Assembly (NCBI GenBank): GCA_041159865.1
Contig: JBEAXK010000063.1
Span: 3,377-67,376 of the forward strand
DNA from: BJGN01 sp041159865
GTDB lineage: Bacteria > Bacteroidota > Bacteroidia > Chitinophagales > Saprospiraceae
Length of the DNA stretch: 64,000 bases
Reading direction: 5' to 3'
Shown: in pieces, positions 16,474-25,520 of the stretch
Numbering within the stretch: the first letter of the stretch is position 1
Layout of the letters: each line of letters begins with the position of its first letter
Notes under the pieces: generated by a model
Seen by the model: the letters and a program-made list of their open reading frames with translations, nothing else
Database searches by the model: none
What the model was told of the DNA's origin: nothing
Made by a program: the position numbers and the translations under genes

Positions 16474-17841
16474 TTAATTGATTTTGTGTTCAAATATAAG
16501 GATATGTTCTGTAATTGGTTCAATTTTAAAACGATTATCTTGCCTTAATCCGATGACCCAGATAATCTGTCCATTTGCATTTTGAAGGACAAAAACCTCC
16601 TTTTTCTTTATTTTATCCAATTTTTTATCCGTTAACAAATCTTGCACCTTTTTACTATGATTATTCATATTAATGGGAAAGAAAATATCTCCTGGTTCCC
16701 ATTTTCTAAGTATCAATGGGAAAACAATTTTTTTTGCATCTACAAAAATTTTATGTTCACCTTGATTAAAATTTTCGGGAAAAGAAATTGCATTTTCTAT
16801 CTTTATTTTTCTATTAAGATGAAAAGAGTACTCACCTACCCTCTTGATTTCAAGTAAATTTAGTGGAATATTAGTCAAAGATTCCTTAATAAACCTTAAA
16901 TGATGTTCTAATTTAACCATTTTCCAATTTCCCTGAATAAAAATTGTTCCTATGGAAACCGACTTTCCTCTCCTTTTGTCTATTTCAAAAATTGTTTTTG
17001 AAGTAAAACCCTTTGGTCTTAATATTTCATGTAAAAAAGTAATAGGTGCAATAGAATTATTTAAACCCTCGAGAGAAACTAAAAATTCATTTTCTGAAAT
17101 CTCTGTAATGATTTGTTTAAATTCCCTTTCGATAAAAGTATTTTTGATTTGAATCATTTCAAGCCAGATTATTTTATTCTGTAAGAAAGTGGATAAAAGT
17201 GAGGGATTAATTTTGTTTAAGAAAGGTAAAATTTTATGCCTGATCAAATTTCTGTTATAAATTAACTTTTCGTTGCTTGAATCGATTCGAAATGGAATTT
17301 CCTTTTGCATTAAATATTGGGAAATCATTGATTTTTCCAAATATAAAAGTGGCCTCAATATATCCCCATTTTTATGGGACATTCCCACCAAAGCGTTTAA
17401 AAAACCTCCTCTAAAAAAATTAAAAGTTATCGTTTCTAACCAATCTGAGGAATGATGGGCTGTACAAACAAAGTCTATTCCATTTTTCAATCTAATTTCT
17501 TCAAAAAAATGATATCGAATATTTCGTGCAAGTTCCTGCGTATTTCCACCATTAGCTTCTAAAATATGTGGTGTATCTATAACTTTTGTGTAACAAGATA
17601 TTTTATTTTCTTTAGCCCATGCGATAACAAAATTCATATCATCAATGGAATCTGCACCTCGTAGGGAATAATTTACATGCGCCACAGAAAATGTAAGGCC
17701 AGAAACTAAAAAGAGATTTGCCAGACACATAGAATCACTTCCTCCACTAACTCCAAGGAGATAGGACTTATCAAATGGATTATCCTTGATAATATTTTTT
17801 AATTCCCATAAAAAGGCTTCTTCCAGATTTAATTTTTTCAC
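16474..17841 (-). CDS. tilS: tRNA(Ile)-lysidine synthetase TilS
   Basis: A 455-residue enzyme that converts C34 of tRNA-Ile(CAU) to lysidine so that it reads AUA; essential in most bacteria. The N-type ATP pyrophosphatase P-loop is SGGSDS (32-37). ARNIRYHFFEEI, CTAHHSSDWLETITFNFFRGG and RHKILPFLNKINPSLL follow, then a C-terminal TilS domain with LILRKWEPGDIFFPINM. The start is GTG at 17839-17841, overlapping the aspartate kinase stop by 4 bases (GTGA), which indicates translational coupling; no in-frame ATG lies nearby. Confidence 0.94.
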   Translation of the reverse strand: MKKLNLEEAFLWELKNIIKDNPFDKSYLLGVSGGSDSMCLANLFLVSGLTFSVAHVNYSLRGADSIDDMNFVIAWAKENKISCYTKVIDTPHILEANGGNTQELARNIRYHFFEEIRLKNGIDFVCTAHHSSDWLETITFNFFRGGFLNALVGMSHKNGDILRPLLYLEKSMISQYLMQKEIPFRIDSSNEKLIYNRNLIRHKILPFLNKINPSLLSTFLQNKIIWLEMIQIKNTFIEREFKQIITEISENEFLVSLEGLNNSIAPITFLHEILRPKGFTSKTIFEIDKRRGKSVSIGTIFIQGNWKMVKLEHHLRFIKESLTNIPLNLLEIKRVGEYSFHLNRKIKIENAISFPENFNQGEHKIFVDAKKIVFPLILRKWEPGDIFFPINMNNHSKKVQDLLTDKKLDKIKKKEVFVLQNANGQIIWVIGLRQDNRFKIEPITEHILIFEHKIN

Positions 17842-19112
17842 GATTTTGACTCCTGATAAACCAGTTGAAAAGTTCCATTAATGTCCCCATAAACCAACAT
17901 GGGATGATTTTCCAAAGTATTATTTTTCACCTCATCTGAGTAATGTCTAATAGAAATCAAGCTACAATCAGACTGAATACTGACACTAAAATTTGGTTGT
18001 AAAATCTGCTCTAACTGTTTGGCATCGAAAAAGGGACAACTTCCACAGACTATTAGGTTCATTCCAGTATTTTGTGAAAAATTAACTTGAAATCCAATTT
18101 CATGAAAAACATTATAAATAAAAGATAAATCTTTCTCTGCAATAAAAGAAAAATCTTTAGGTTCGATGGTTAGAAGAAACTGATTTTGCTCTTTTATAAT
18201 AATGGGTGGATAATTCTTTGCCGTTTCACTTCCAAAATAAGTTCCGGGAATTTCCGGATCGACAAAAGATTTGACCTTTAAAGGAATGTTTTTAGCTTGT
18301 AATGGTTTAATTGTTTTTAGGTGAATAACCTTAGCACCAAAATAGGTCATTTCAATGGCTTCCTGATAAGAGATGGACGGCAAAAGAATAGCATCAGGAT
18401 ATGTTCTTGGATCTGCATTAAAAACGCCAGCGACATCTTTCCAAACAGTCAGACTGTGAGCATTTAAACAATGACTAAGGATAGCAGCGGAATAATCGGA
18501 ACCTTCTCTACCTAAAGAAACAGTTGTATTATCTGCCGTTGAACCTATAAATCCAGGCATAATAACGCACTGATTTTCTAAAATCAAAGGAAGGACAATT
18601 TTATTACATTTTACATTTGTCTCATTCCAATAAACCCATCCTTCCCTGTAATTATCATCGGTTGTAATAATATCACGGGCATCAATCCAGGAAACATTCA
18701 GATTCATTTTCAATAAAAGAGCGTGCATTATTCTGGATGACAATAACTCGCCAATTCCAATTATTTGATCATAACAATAATTAAAATCTGAACCTGGATC
18801 TTCATCAAGCATCCATTCGACTTCAACAAAAAGGTCATTTATAACATCAAATATTTCATCATCCCTATTAATCAAAGAGGAAGCCAGATGAAGATGGTAA
18901 TTTTTTATTTCTGTCCAAATTTCATTCTGAGTTGGATTTCTATTGAAGTAGGCCTGAATAAGTAGTTCAAGTTTATCGGTAATTTTACCCGAAGCTGATA
19001 GAATAACCACATTTGGTGGGTAATCTTTTAGAATATTGGCTACATTTAAAAATGAATCAGTATCTTTAAGTGAAGCACCTCCAAATTTATAAACCTTTAA
19101 TTCCGAATTCAT
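17838..19112 (-). CDS. aspartate kinase
   Basis: A 424-residue monofunctional aspartokinase, first enzyme of the lysine/threonine/methionine (and diaminopimelate) pathway. The N-terminal kinase fold shows VYKFGGASLKD (7-17), GELLSSRIMHALL, MPGFIGSTADNTTVSLGREGSDYSAA and WKDVAGVFNADPRTYPDA. The C-terminal ACT region (about 300-424) is present but divergent. It is likely subject to feedback control by an amino acid, as usual for the family; the effector cannot be read. It heads the leftward run with tilS, the T9SS protein, the HsdR_N protein and anmK. Confidence 0.93.
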   Translation of the reverse strand: MNSELKVYKFGGASLKDTDSFLNVANILKDYPPNVVILSASGKITDKLELLIQAYFNRNPTQNEIWTEIKNYHLHLASSLINRDDEIFDVINDLFVEVEWMLDEDPGSDFNYCYDQIIGIGELLSSRIMHALLLKMNLNVSWIDARDIITTDDNYREGWVYWNETNVKCNKIVLPLILENQCVIMPGFIGSTADNTTVSLGREGSDYSAAILSHCLNAHSLTVWKDVAGVFNADPRTYPDAILLPSISYQEAIEMTYFGAKVIHLKTIKPLQAKNIPLKVKSFVDPEIPGTYFGSETAKNYPPIIIKEQNQFLLTIEPKDFSFIAEKDLSFIYNVFHEIGFQVNFSQNTGMNLIVCGSCPFFDAKQLEQILQPNFSVSIQSDCSLISIRHYSDEVKNNTLENHPMLVYGDINGTFQLVYQESKS

Positions 19113-19197
19113 TTTGACTTTATTTATTTAAGGATATGCAAAAGTAAAATGAATAAATGGATTTAGTTTTTTAATTTTGAAAATTAACCCACCAATC

Positions 19198-20841
19198 ATG
19201 AAGAAAACAAGAATTTCAACGGCTATCATTTTAATTTGCACCTTTCTTTTTGGTGCTTTTTTTGAAAAAATGGTAGAGCCCATCTTGACAAGAGAAACCA
19301 TCAAAGAAGCATCAAACATTATAGGATTAAATTTTTCAACACAAGAAATTGATTCCTTATTACCTGGTGTTTCTGAATTTAGCAAAGGATTCGCCAAAAA
19401 CAGGGAAGCAGATATTGATAATGGGGTTTCGCCTGCCTTTATTTTCGACCCCAGACCGTCGGGATTTATGGTACCTAAAGGAGTATCAGGAATAAAAACG
19501 GCCGTTGTACAACCATTCACAATTAATAGAGAAAATCTTCCCTGGTACACTGTTACTGAACTGGCTTATCTCATTAAATCTAAACAAATAAGTTCTGTAG
19601 AACTTACAAAATTTTATATAGATAGAATTAAAAAATATAATAATCAACTCTTTTGTGTCATAACCATAACAGAAGATCTGGCGCTGCAACAGGCAAAAAA
19701 GGCAGATGAAGAAATAGCAGCTGGTAAATATCGTGGTTTGTTACATGGTATACCTTACGGAGCTAAAGATTTACTGGCAACGATAAATTATCCAACTACA
19801 TGGGGAGCAACTCCTTATAAAAATCAAATTATCAATGAGAATGCAACTGTAATTCAAAAACTTAATGAAGCTGGGGCTATTCTCATAGCAAAAACATCCA
19901 TGGGAGCCTTGGCATGGGGTGATGTCTGGTTTGGTGGTACTACTAAAAATCCATGGGATATTTCTACTGGATCAAGTGGTTCCTCTGCGGGAAGTGCCTC
20001 CGCGGTTTCTGCAGGTCTAATGCCCTTTGCCATTGGAACCGAAACTTTAGGCAGCATAGTTTCCCCTTCTACTGTATGTGGTACAACAGGATTAAGACCT
20101 ACTTTTGGCAGAGTAAGCAGATATGGGGCAATGGCTTTAAGCTGGACCATGGATAAAATAGGTCCAATATCACGTTCCGCTGAGGATTGTGCACTCGTTT
20201 TTTATATCATTTATGGTTCAGATGGTAAAGATTTATCTGTTCAGGATTATCCTTTTAACTACAAATCGGATTTAGATATTAAAAAATTAAGGGTTGGGTA
20301 TTTAAAAAGTTCTTTTGAAAGGAATTACCCTTTTAAACAACAAGATAGTATCGTATTGGAATTACTAAGAAAAGAAGGAATTACCTTAATACCTGTTGAG
20401 CTTCCAGAACTTCCATATTTATCTCCTATCTTATCAGCAGAATCAGCAGCTGCTTTTGATGAATTAACAAGAAGTAATAAAGATGATTTATTAGAAAGGC
20501 AAATCAAAAATGCCTGGCCAAATAAATTCAGAGAATCTCGATTTATACCTGCCGTGGAGTACATACAGGCCAACAGGAAGCGAAAAATTCTTATGGATGA
20601 AATGAAAGAAAAAGTTTTTTCTAAAATAGATGTTTATTTAAATCCATCCTGGGGCGGCACCAGTTTAACCATAACAAATTATACGGGTCATCCATGTATG
20701 GTTATACCTAACGGTTTTATAAAAGGAAAACCTACAAGTATTACAATCACTGGAAATTTGTATCAAGAATCTAAGGTTATTTCATTAGCCCATTTCATTC
20801 AAACTAAATCGGCCTTTCACAAGCAGCACCCTTCTTTTTAA
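19198..20841 (+). CDS. secreted or membrane-anchored amidase (amidase signature family)
   Basis: A 547-residue amidase signature enzyme. I start at the ATG at 19198, which puts a hydrophobic segment (ISTAIILICTFLFGAFF) right behind the N-terminus as a signal or anchor; a longer frame would need a TTG seven codons earlier. The Ser-cisSer-Lys triad motifs are visible: GIPYGAKDLLA (Lys), then GSSGSSAGSASAVSAG with IGTETLGSIVSPS (cis-Ser and Ser nucleophile). An extended N-terminal region (about 25-110) precedes the catalytic domain. It resembles GatA-type enzymes, but the export signal argues against a tRNA amidotransferase role. Substrate unknown. Its stop overlaps the next start (TAATG). Confidence 0.88.
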   Translation: MKKTRISTAIILICTFLFGAFFEKMVEPILTRETIKEASNIIGLNFSTQEIDSLLPGVSEFSKGFAKNREADIDNGVSPAFIFDPRPSGFMVPKGVSGIKTAVVQPFTINRENLPWYTVTELAYLIKSKQISSVELTKFYIDRIKKYNNQLFCVITITEDLALQQAKKADEEIAAGKYRGLLHGIPYGAKDLLATINYPTTWGATPYKNQIINENATVIQKLNEAGAILIAKTSMGALAWGDVWFGGTTKNPWDISTGSSGSSAGSASAVSAGLMPFAIGTETLGSIVSPSTVCGTTGLRPTFGRVSRYGAMALSWTMDKIGPISRSAEDCALVFYIIYGSDGKDLSVQDYPFNYKSDLDIKKLRVGYLKSSFERNYPFKQQDSIVLELLRKEGITLIPVELPELPYLSPILSAESAAAFDELTRSNKDDLLERQIKNAWPNKFRESRFIPAVEYIQANRKRKILMDEMKEKVFSKIDVYLNPSWGGTSLTITNYTGHPCMVIPNGFIKGKPTSITITGNLYQESKVISLAHFIQTKSAFHKQHPSF

Positions 20842-22070
20842 TGAAAAAACCAACTGTTATTATTATCGGTGGAGGTGCTGCCGGATTTTTTTCAGCATGT
20901 CAACTGATTGATTCTAAATTCAATGGTAAAATTATTATTCTTGAAAAGGACAAGGAGGTTTTAAAAAAAGTCAGAATTTCAGGGGGAGGTCGTTGTAATG
21001 TTACTCACAATTGTTTTGAGCCAAGAGAACTATCAAAATTTTATCCAAGAGGTGAAAAGGAGCTGTATGGACCATTTTTACAATTTCAACCAAGGGACAC
21101 TATAGCATGGTTTTTAAAATACGGGGTTTCCTTAAAAACTGAATCTGATGGAAGAATATTTCCAGTCACAGATTCATCAGATACCATAATTAACTGCTTT
21201 ATTCAAATCTGTAAAAAACAACAGGTAGAAATAATGCTTAGTTTTAAAGTAACTGAAATTTTAAAAACTGATGGAAAATGGGAAATCAGATCACCTGAAA
21301 AGTTATTATATGCAGATTTTTTATTGGTAACTTCAGGTAGTAATATTGTTATTTGGAATCTAATGAATTCTTTAGGACATACTATTGTTCCACCAGTACC
21401 TTCCTTATTTACTTTTAAGATTAAAGATAAATCACTGATTGAACTGGCAGGTATTAGTTTACCCAAGGTTACCGTAAAAATCAGTGGATATAAATATATA
21501 ACAGAAGGTCCGATTATTGTAACTCACTGGGGCTTAAGCGGTCCAGCCATTTTGAAAATGAGCGCGTACGCTGCATTAACTTTATTTGAGCTAAATTATG
21601 AATTTGAAATTTTAGTCAACTGGACTTCTGAATCCAGAGACAATATATTAGAAGATTTAAAACGAATTAAAGAAACAGAGGCAAAAAAACAGATAGGAAA
21701 TATCCCCATTCATAAAATACCGAATAGATTTTGGAATTATTTATTACAGTCTTCCAAAATTCCTTTTGACCAACAATGGGCTAATATGACTAAAAAACAA
21801 ATGTCCGATTTAGCGACTCAGCTCACCCAAATGTCCATGTTAGTAAGGGGAAAGAGCACAAACAAGGATGAATTTGTCACAGCGGGCGGAGTTGCTTTAA
21901 AGGAAATAAACTTTAAAAATTTTCAAAGCAAATATCACGACAATTTATTTTTTGCTGGGGAAACGCTCAACATTGACGGATTGACTGGGGGATTTAATTT
22001 CCAGGCAGCATGGACAGGTGCATATTTAGCATCAAAGGGAATTTTATCAAAATTAAACGAGGGCAATTAA
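20841..22070 (+). CDS. HI0933/BaiN-type FAD-dependent oxidoreductase
   Basis: A 409-residue flavoprotein. The Rossmann motif is IIGGGAAGFFSACQLI (8-23). KVRISGGGRCNVTHNC (near 45-60) is diagnostic for the HI0933-like family, and the C-terminus holds FVTAGGVALKEINFKN and FFAGETLNIDGLTGGFNFQAAWTGAYLAS. The family includes YhiN and BaiN; the natural substrate is generally unknown. The start codon overlaps the amidase stop by one base, so it is translationally coupled. The last 4 bases overlap the convergent RluA-type gene. Confidence 0.92.
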   Translation: MKKPTVIIIGGGAAGFFSACQLIDSKFNGKIIILEKDKEVLKKVRISGGGRCNVTHNCFEPRELSKFYPRGEKELYGPFLQFQPRDTIAWFLKYGVSLKTESDGRIFPVTDSSDTIINCFIQICKKQQVEIMLSFKVTEILKTDGKWEIRSPEKLLYADFLLVTSGSNIVIWNLMNSLGHTIVPPVPSLFTFKIKDKSLIELAGISLPKVTVKISGYKYITEGPIIVTHWGLSGPAILKMSAYAALTLFELNYEFEILVNWTSESRDNILEDLKRIKETEAKKQIGNIPIHKIPNRFWNYLLQSSKIPFDQQWANMTKKQMSDLATQLTQMSMLVRGKSTNKDEFVTAGGVALKEINFKNFQSKYHDNLFFAGETLNIDGLTGGFNFQAAWTGAYLASKGILSKLNEGN

Positions 22071-22756
22071 TTACTCGTCAAGTTTTTCATTAATTTCCAC
22101 CAGTGTTTATCTGGAGTTTCAGCTAAAATGGTTATTTGTGTTTTTTTAACGGGATGAATAAAAGATAAAGAATGACAATGCAACGCGATGGAAGCATCCT
22201 GTAATGCAGTTGGAAAACCATATTTAAGATCTCCTACAATCGGACAACCTATAGAAGCCAATTGTACCCTAATTTGATGTGGACGTCCCGTTTTAGGAGT
22301 TACTTCCAAGAGGAATCTACCATCAATTATACCTATTAATTCGTAGGCAGTTTCTGCATATTTAGCGTCTGGATTTCGTCTGGAAGGAGCTTCGAGTGCT
22401 TTTGAAATATTTCTTTCTTCGTCCTTTGCTATGTAGTGAGCTATAATACCTTTTTCAGCGGGAGGCTTAGAAGCGACAATAGCCCAGTATTTTTTAGTTA
22501 TCAGGTTATCACGAAATAATTCATTCATTCTAACTAAGGCCTTTGAAGTTCTTGCAAAGATAACCGCCCCACTAACGGGTCTGTCCAGACGATGTACGGT
22601 TCCTAAAAAAACTTCTCCAGGTTTTTTATACCTGTCCTTTATATATTTTTTAAGCCAGTCACCCAAGGTGGCATCTTCAGTTTTATCCCCTTGAACTAAT
22701 AGTCCAGCGGGTTTGTTAACCACAATAAGGTGGTTATCTTCGTAAATTACCTGCAA
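22067..22756 (-). CDS. RluA-family RNA pseudouridine synthase
   Basis: A 229-residue pseudouridine synthase without an S4 domain. The catalytic motif is VHRLDRPVSGAVIFAR with Asp58. IYEDNHLIVVNKPAGLLVQGD opens the fold, and GRPHQIRVQLASIGCPIVGDLKYG lies near the end. It isomerises a uridine in rRNA or tRNA; the exact position cannot be told. The start is a TTG (22754-22756) giving the family-typical N-terminus, with no in-frame ATG upstream. A TATCTTTG -7 box 20 bases before supports this start. Confidence 0.92.
   Translation of the reverse strand: MQVIYEDNHLIVVNKPAGLLVQGDKTEDATLGDWLKKYIKDRYKKPGEVFLGTVHRLDRPVSGAVIFARTSKALVRMNELFRDNLITKKYWAIVASKPPAEKGIIAHYIAKDEERNISKALEAPSRRNPDAKYAETAYELIGIIDGRFLLEVTPKTGRPHQIRVQLASIGCPIVGDLKYGFPTALQDASIALHCHSLSFIHPVKKTQITILAETPDKHWWKLMKNLTSN
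22712..22742 (+). promoter_or_regulatory. mqnD promoter inside the divergent rluA-type gene
   Basis: TTTG (22712-22715), a 19-base spacer, then TATCTTCG (22735-22742, one mismatch to TAnnTTTG). It points rightward to mqnD, whose ATG is 40 bases further on. It lies within the first codons of the divergent pseudouridine synthase gene. Confidence 0.6.
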
Positions 22757-22775
22757 TTTATTAACATTTAAGTCG

Positions 22776-22783
22776 CAAAGATA
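22776..22783 (-). promoter_or_regulatory. -7 box of the rluA-type gene, touching the mqnD start codon
   Basis: Minus-strand TATCTTTG is an exact TAnnTTTG match, 20 bases before the TTG start at 22756. Its last base on the plus strand is the first base of the mqnD ATG. No well-spaced TTTG -33 element was found. Confidence 0.6.
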
Positions 22784-23598
22784 TGCAAATTACATTGGGC
22801 TTTTCACCTTGTCCAAATGATACCTTCATTTTTGATGCAATTGTTAACAAAAGAATTGATTTAGAGGGACTTGAATTTGAAATTATTTTAGCAGATGTAG
22901 AGAAATTAAATCAGTTGGCATTTGAACAAACCTTAGATATAACAAAATTAAGTTATCATGCTTTAGCACATTTAATGCCTGAATATCAACTTTTAAATGC
23001 AGGAAGTGCCTTGGGAAATAACTGTGGGCCACTTCTAATCTCATCACAAGAAATTGATTTAAATCAAATATCAACTTATAAAATAGGGATTCCAGGAAAA
23101 TATACAACAGCTAATTTTTTACTTCAATATGCCTTTTCAAATACGCTAAATACACATGAATATCTTTTTTCTGAAATTGAAGGCTTATTGCAGACAAAGA
23201 AAATTGATCTTGGCTTAATCATTCATGAAAATAGGTTTACCTATGAATCTAAAGGATTAAAAAAAGTAATAGATTTAGGCGAATTTTGGGAAAACCAAAC
23301 AGGACTTCCCATTCCACTGGGTGGCATTGGCGTGAAAAGAAAACTACCTGAAGATATCAAATTAAAAGTAGATCAATTAATAAAAAAGAGCCTTCAATTT
23401 GCATTCAAAAATCCTACCATTAGCCTGCCTTATATACAATTAAACGCTCAGGAAATGGAGGAAGAAATAGTAAGAAAACATATACATTTATATGTAAATG
23501 AATATTCTGAAGATATTGGAGAAAAAGGAAAAGAGGCCGTCAGATTTTTATTTAAAAAAATAAATAACCTAAGTACACCTATGGATATTTGGGTGTGA
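22783..23598 (+). CDS. mqnD: 1,4-dihydroxy-6-naphthoate synthase (futalosine pathway)
   Basis: A 271-residue MqnD, which converts cyclic dehypoxanthinylfutalosine to 1,4-dihydroxy-6-naphthoate in the alternative menaquinone route. It has a periplasmic-binding-protein-like fold in the cytoplasm. Family motifs are LGFSPCPNDTFIFDAIVN (5-22), TKLSYHALAHLM, GNNCGPLLIS, GKYTTANFLL and GLPIPLGGIGVKR. mqnA, mqnC and mqnE are not in the window, so the pathway genes are dispersed. The UbiA-type prenyltransferase at 28.8 kb may serve a later step. Its last 30 bases overlap the end of the convergent HAD gene. Confidence 0.94.
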   Translation: MQITLGFSPCPNDTFIFDAIVNKRIDLEGLEFEIILADVEKLNQLAFEQTLDITKLSYHALAHLMPEYQLLNAGSALGNNCGPLLISSQEIDLNQISTYKIGIPGKYTTANFLLQYAFSNTLNTHEYLFSEIEGLLQTKKIDLGLIIHENRFTYESKGLKKVIDLGEFWENQTGLPIPLGGIGVKRKLPEDIKLKVDQLIKKSLQFAFKNPTISLPYIQLNAQEMEEEIVRKHIHLYVNEYSEDIGEKGKEAVRFLFKKINNLSTPMDIWV

Positions 23599-24291
23599 TT
23601 GAAAAAAAGGTATCATTTCTTCCAGCTTTTCAATAATGATTTCAGTATTTATATTCTCAGGTAGATTTTTACCCTGAGGATTAAACCATGCTGTTTTAAA
23701 CCCAGATTTTTGTGCCGCTTCAATATCAGTATAGAGATTATCCCCTATGAGTAAAATGTTTTCAGAAGGTAAATTACCCGCTTTTTGTATTGCCAGTTTA
23801 AAAATTTCTGGATTTGGTTTTGAAATTCCGATTTCATCAGAAACAAGGATGTCCTTAAAAAAATGAACCATGTCTGCCTTTAATAATCTGGGACGTTGTG
23901 CCTCTTTTAGACCATTCGTCAGAATACCCATTGGTATTTTATTATTAAAAAAATGCATTAAAGTTAATGCTCCGTTAATCAAGGTAGTTTCCTTTATTAG
24001 ATAATTGATGTAGGTCTGATTCATTTCATGGGTATCCTTTTTTTCATCTAAATTCATGGCAGTAAGAAACCTTTTGAATCTTAAGGATCTTAATTCATAG
24101 GAGGAAATTATATTTTGTTCGAATTCCAACCATGTTTGATGATTTCCTTTTTGATAAATATCAAAAGTATTTTGATCATTAGGCCATTGATAATGATTTA
24201 CCAAATGTTGAAACGCATTTTTCGATGCATTGGTAAAATCCATTAAAGTATCATCTAAATCGAAATATATGTATTGAATATCATGAAACAT
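23569..24291 (-). CDS. YjjG-type HAD hydrolase (noncanonical pyrimidine nucleotidase)
   Basis: A 240-residue HAD phosphatase with all four motifs: IYFDLDDTLMDF (motif I, near 8-19), GILTNGLKEAQRPRL (motif II), SDEIGISKPNPEIFKLAI (motif III Lys) and LLIGDNLYTDIEAAQKSGFKTAWFN (motif IV). The cap domain is helical. The pattern closely follows the YjjG/YfnB family, which dephosphorylates non-canonical pyrimidine nucleotides such as 5-substituted dUMPs. The gene is leftward, and its 3' end overlaps mqnD by 30 bases. Confidence 0.88.
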   Translation of the reverse strand: MFHDIQYIYFDLDDTLMDFTNASKNAFQHLVNHYQWPNDQNTFDIYQKGNHQTWLEFEQNIISSYELRSLRFKRFLTAMNLDEKKDTHEMNQTYINYLIKETTLINGALTLMHFFNNKIPMGILTNGLKEAQRPRLLKADMVHFFKDILVSDEIGISKPNPEIFKLAIQKAGNLPSENILLIGDNLYTDIEAAQKSGFKTAWFNPQGKNLPENINTEIIIEKLEEMIPFFQSHPNIHRCT

Positions 24292-24360
24292 CAGTTAAGC
24301 ATTTAATCCTCCAAAGATAGTTATTCAAAATAAATCATAGGGATTACGACAATAAATACT

Positions 24361-24368
24361 TATTTTTG
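24361..24368 (+). promoter_or_regulatory. -7 box of the alanine dehydrogenase gene
   Basis: TATTTTTG is an exact match to TAnnTTTG and lies 33 bases before the ATG at 24402, in a 110-base divergent intergenic region. I do not see a TTTG at the expected -33 distance. Confidence 0.55.
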
Positions 24369-24401
24369 CGGCGCTCAAAAACCAACTAAAATACAATAAT
24401 A

Positions 24402-25517
24402 ATGAAAATTGGCGTACCAAAGGAAATCAAAGCGCAAGAAGCAAGAGTAGCATTAACTCCAGGAGGCGTTTTAGATTTTATTAAAAAAGGACATACGGTA
24501 TTTATTCAGACAAATGCAGGTTTAAATAGTGGTTTCAGTGATTCAGCTTATGTTGCTGCCGGTGCTGAAATATTACCTGATATTGCCTCAGTTTATCAAC
24601 AATCAGAAATGATTATTAAGGTAAAAGAGCCCATACAGGAGGAATATAATTTAATCAGAGAAAATCAACTTCTTTTCACTTATTTTCATTTTGCCTCAAA
24701 TGAAACGTTAACTAAGGCGATGATTGAAAAGAAAGCGATATGTCTTGCTTATGAAACAGTAGAACTTTCAGATGGCTCATTACCCTTATTAATTCCCATG
24801 TCAGAGGTTGCAGGCAGAATGTCTATACAGGAAGGTGCTAAATATCTTGAAAAACCCTCCAAAGGAAAAGGTATTTTATTAGGTGGCGTACCAGGTGTGG
24901 AACCAGCAAAAGTTTTAGTTTTAGGAGGTGGAATTGTAGGTATGCAAGCAGCCAGAATGGCAGCAGGATTTGGTGCAAAGGTGACCCTTTTAGATTTAAA
25001 TCTAAATAGATTAAGATATCTGTCAGAAACCATGCCTGCAAATGTAACTACATTATATTCGAGTGAATATAACATAAGAAAATTAATAAAAGACTCTGAC
25101 TTAATTATTGGTGCCGTTCTGATACCTGGCGCAAAAGCACCAAAATTGATCACCAGAGATATGCTAAAAGAAATGCAACCTGGCAGTGTACTAGTGGATG
25201 TTGCAGTAGACCAGGGTGGATGTTTTGAAACGACTACACCTACTACACATGAAAATCCAATTTTTATCATTGATGATATTTTACATTATTGTGTAGCAAA
25301 TATGCCAGGAGCTGTTCCAATGACATCTACCATAGCATTGACAAACGCAACTTTACCATTTGCTATTCAACTTGCTACAAAGGGTTGGAAGAAAGCATGT
25401 CAAGAAAATATGGCTCTGCAGCTTGGATTAAATATTGTTGAAGGGAAAGTAGTTTACAAGGGAGTCGCTGAAGCTTTCAACTTACCCTTAACACCTATTG
25501 AAAATGTGTTAAATTAA
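24402..25517 (+). CDS. ald: alanine dehydrogenase
   Basis: A 371-residue NAD-dependent L-alanine dehydrogenase, interconverting alanine and pyruvate plus ammonia. Features are MKIGVPKEIKAQEARVALTP (1-20), the catalytic-site segment VKEPIQEEYNLI...LLFTYFHFASNE (Lys and His of the active site), the Rossmann motif VLVLGGGIVGMQAARMAAGFGAKV near 169-192 and ILHYCVANMPGAVPMTSTIALTNATLPF. Length and domains are normal. It has its own likely promoter and ends 3 bases before the end of the convergent PorE-like gene. Confidence 0.96.
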   Translation: MKIGVPKEIKAQEARVALTPGGVLDFIKKGHTVFIQTNAGLNSGFSDSAYVAAGAEILPDIASVYQQSEMIIKVKEPIQEEYNLIRENQLLFTYFHFASNETLTKAMIEKKAICLAYETVELSDGSLPLLIPMSEVAGRMSIQEGAKYLEKPSKGKGILLGGVPGVEPAKVLVLGGGIVGMQAARMAAGFGAKVTLLDLNLNRLRYLSETMPANVTTLYSSEYNIRKLIKDSDLIIGAVLIPGAKAPKLITRDMLKEMQPGSVLVDVAVDQGGCFETTTPTTHENPIFIIDDILHYCVANMPGAVPMTSTIALTNATLPFAIQLATKGWKKACQENMALQLGLNIVEGKVVYKGVAEAFNLPLTPIENVLN

Positions 25518-25520
25518 AGG

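Noticed and set aside
19198..20841. Amidase read as GatA, partner of GatC at 42.6 kb
   Set aside because: The protein has an N-terminal hydrophobic export or anchor segment and an extra N-terminal region, unlike cytoplasmic GatA.
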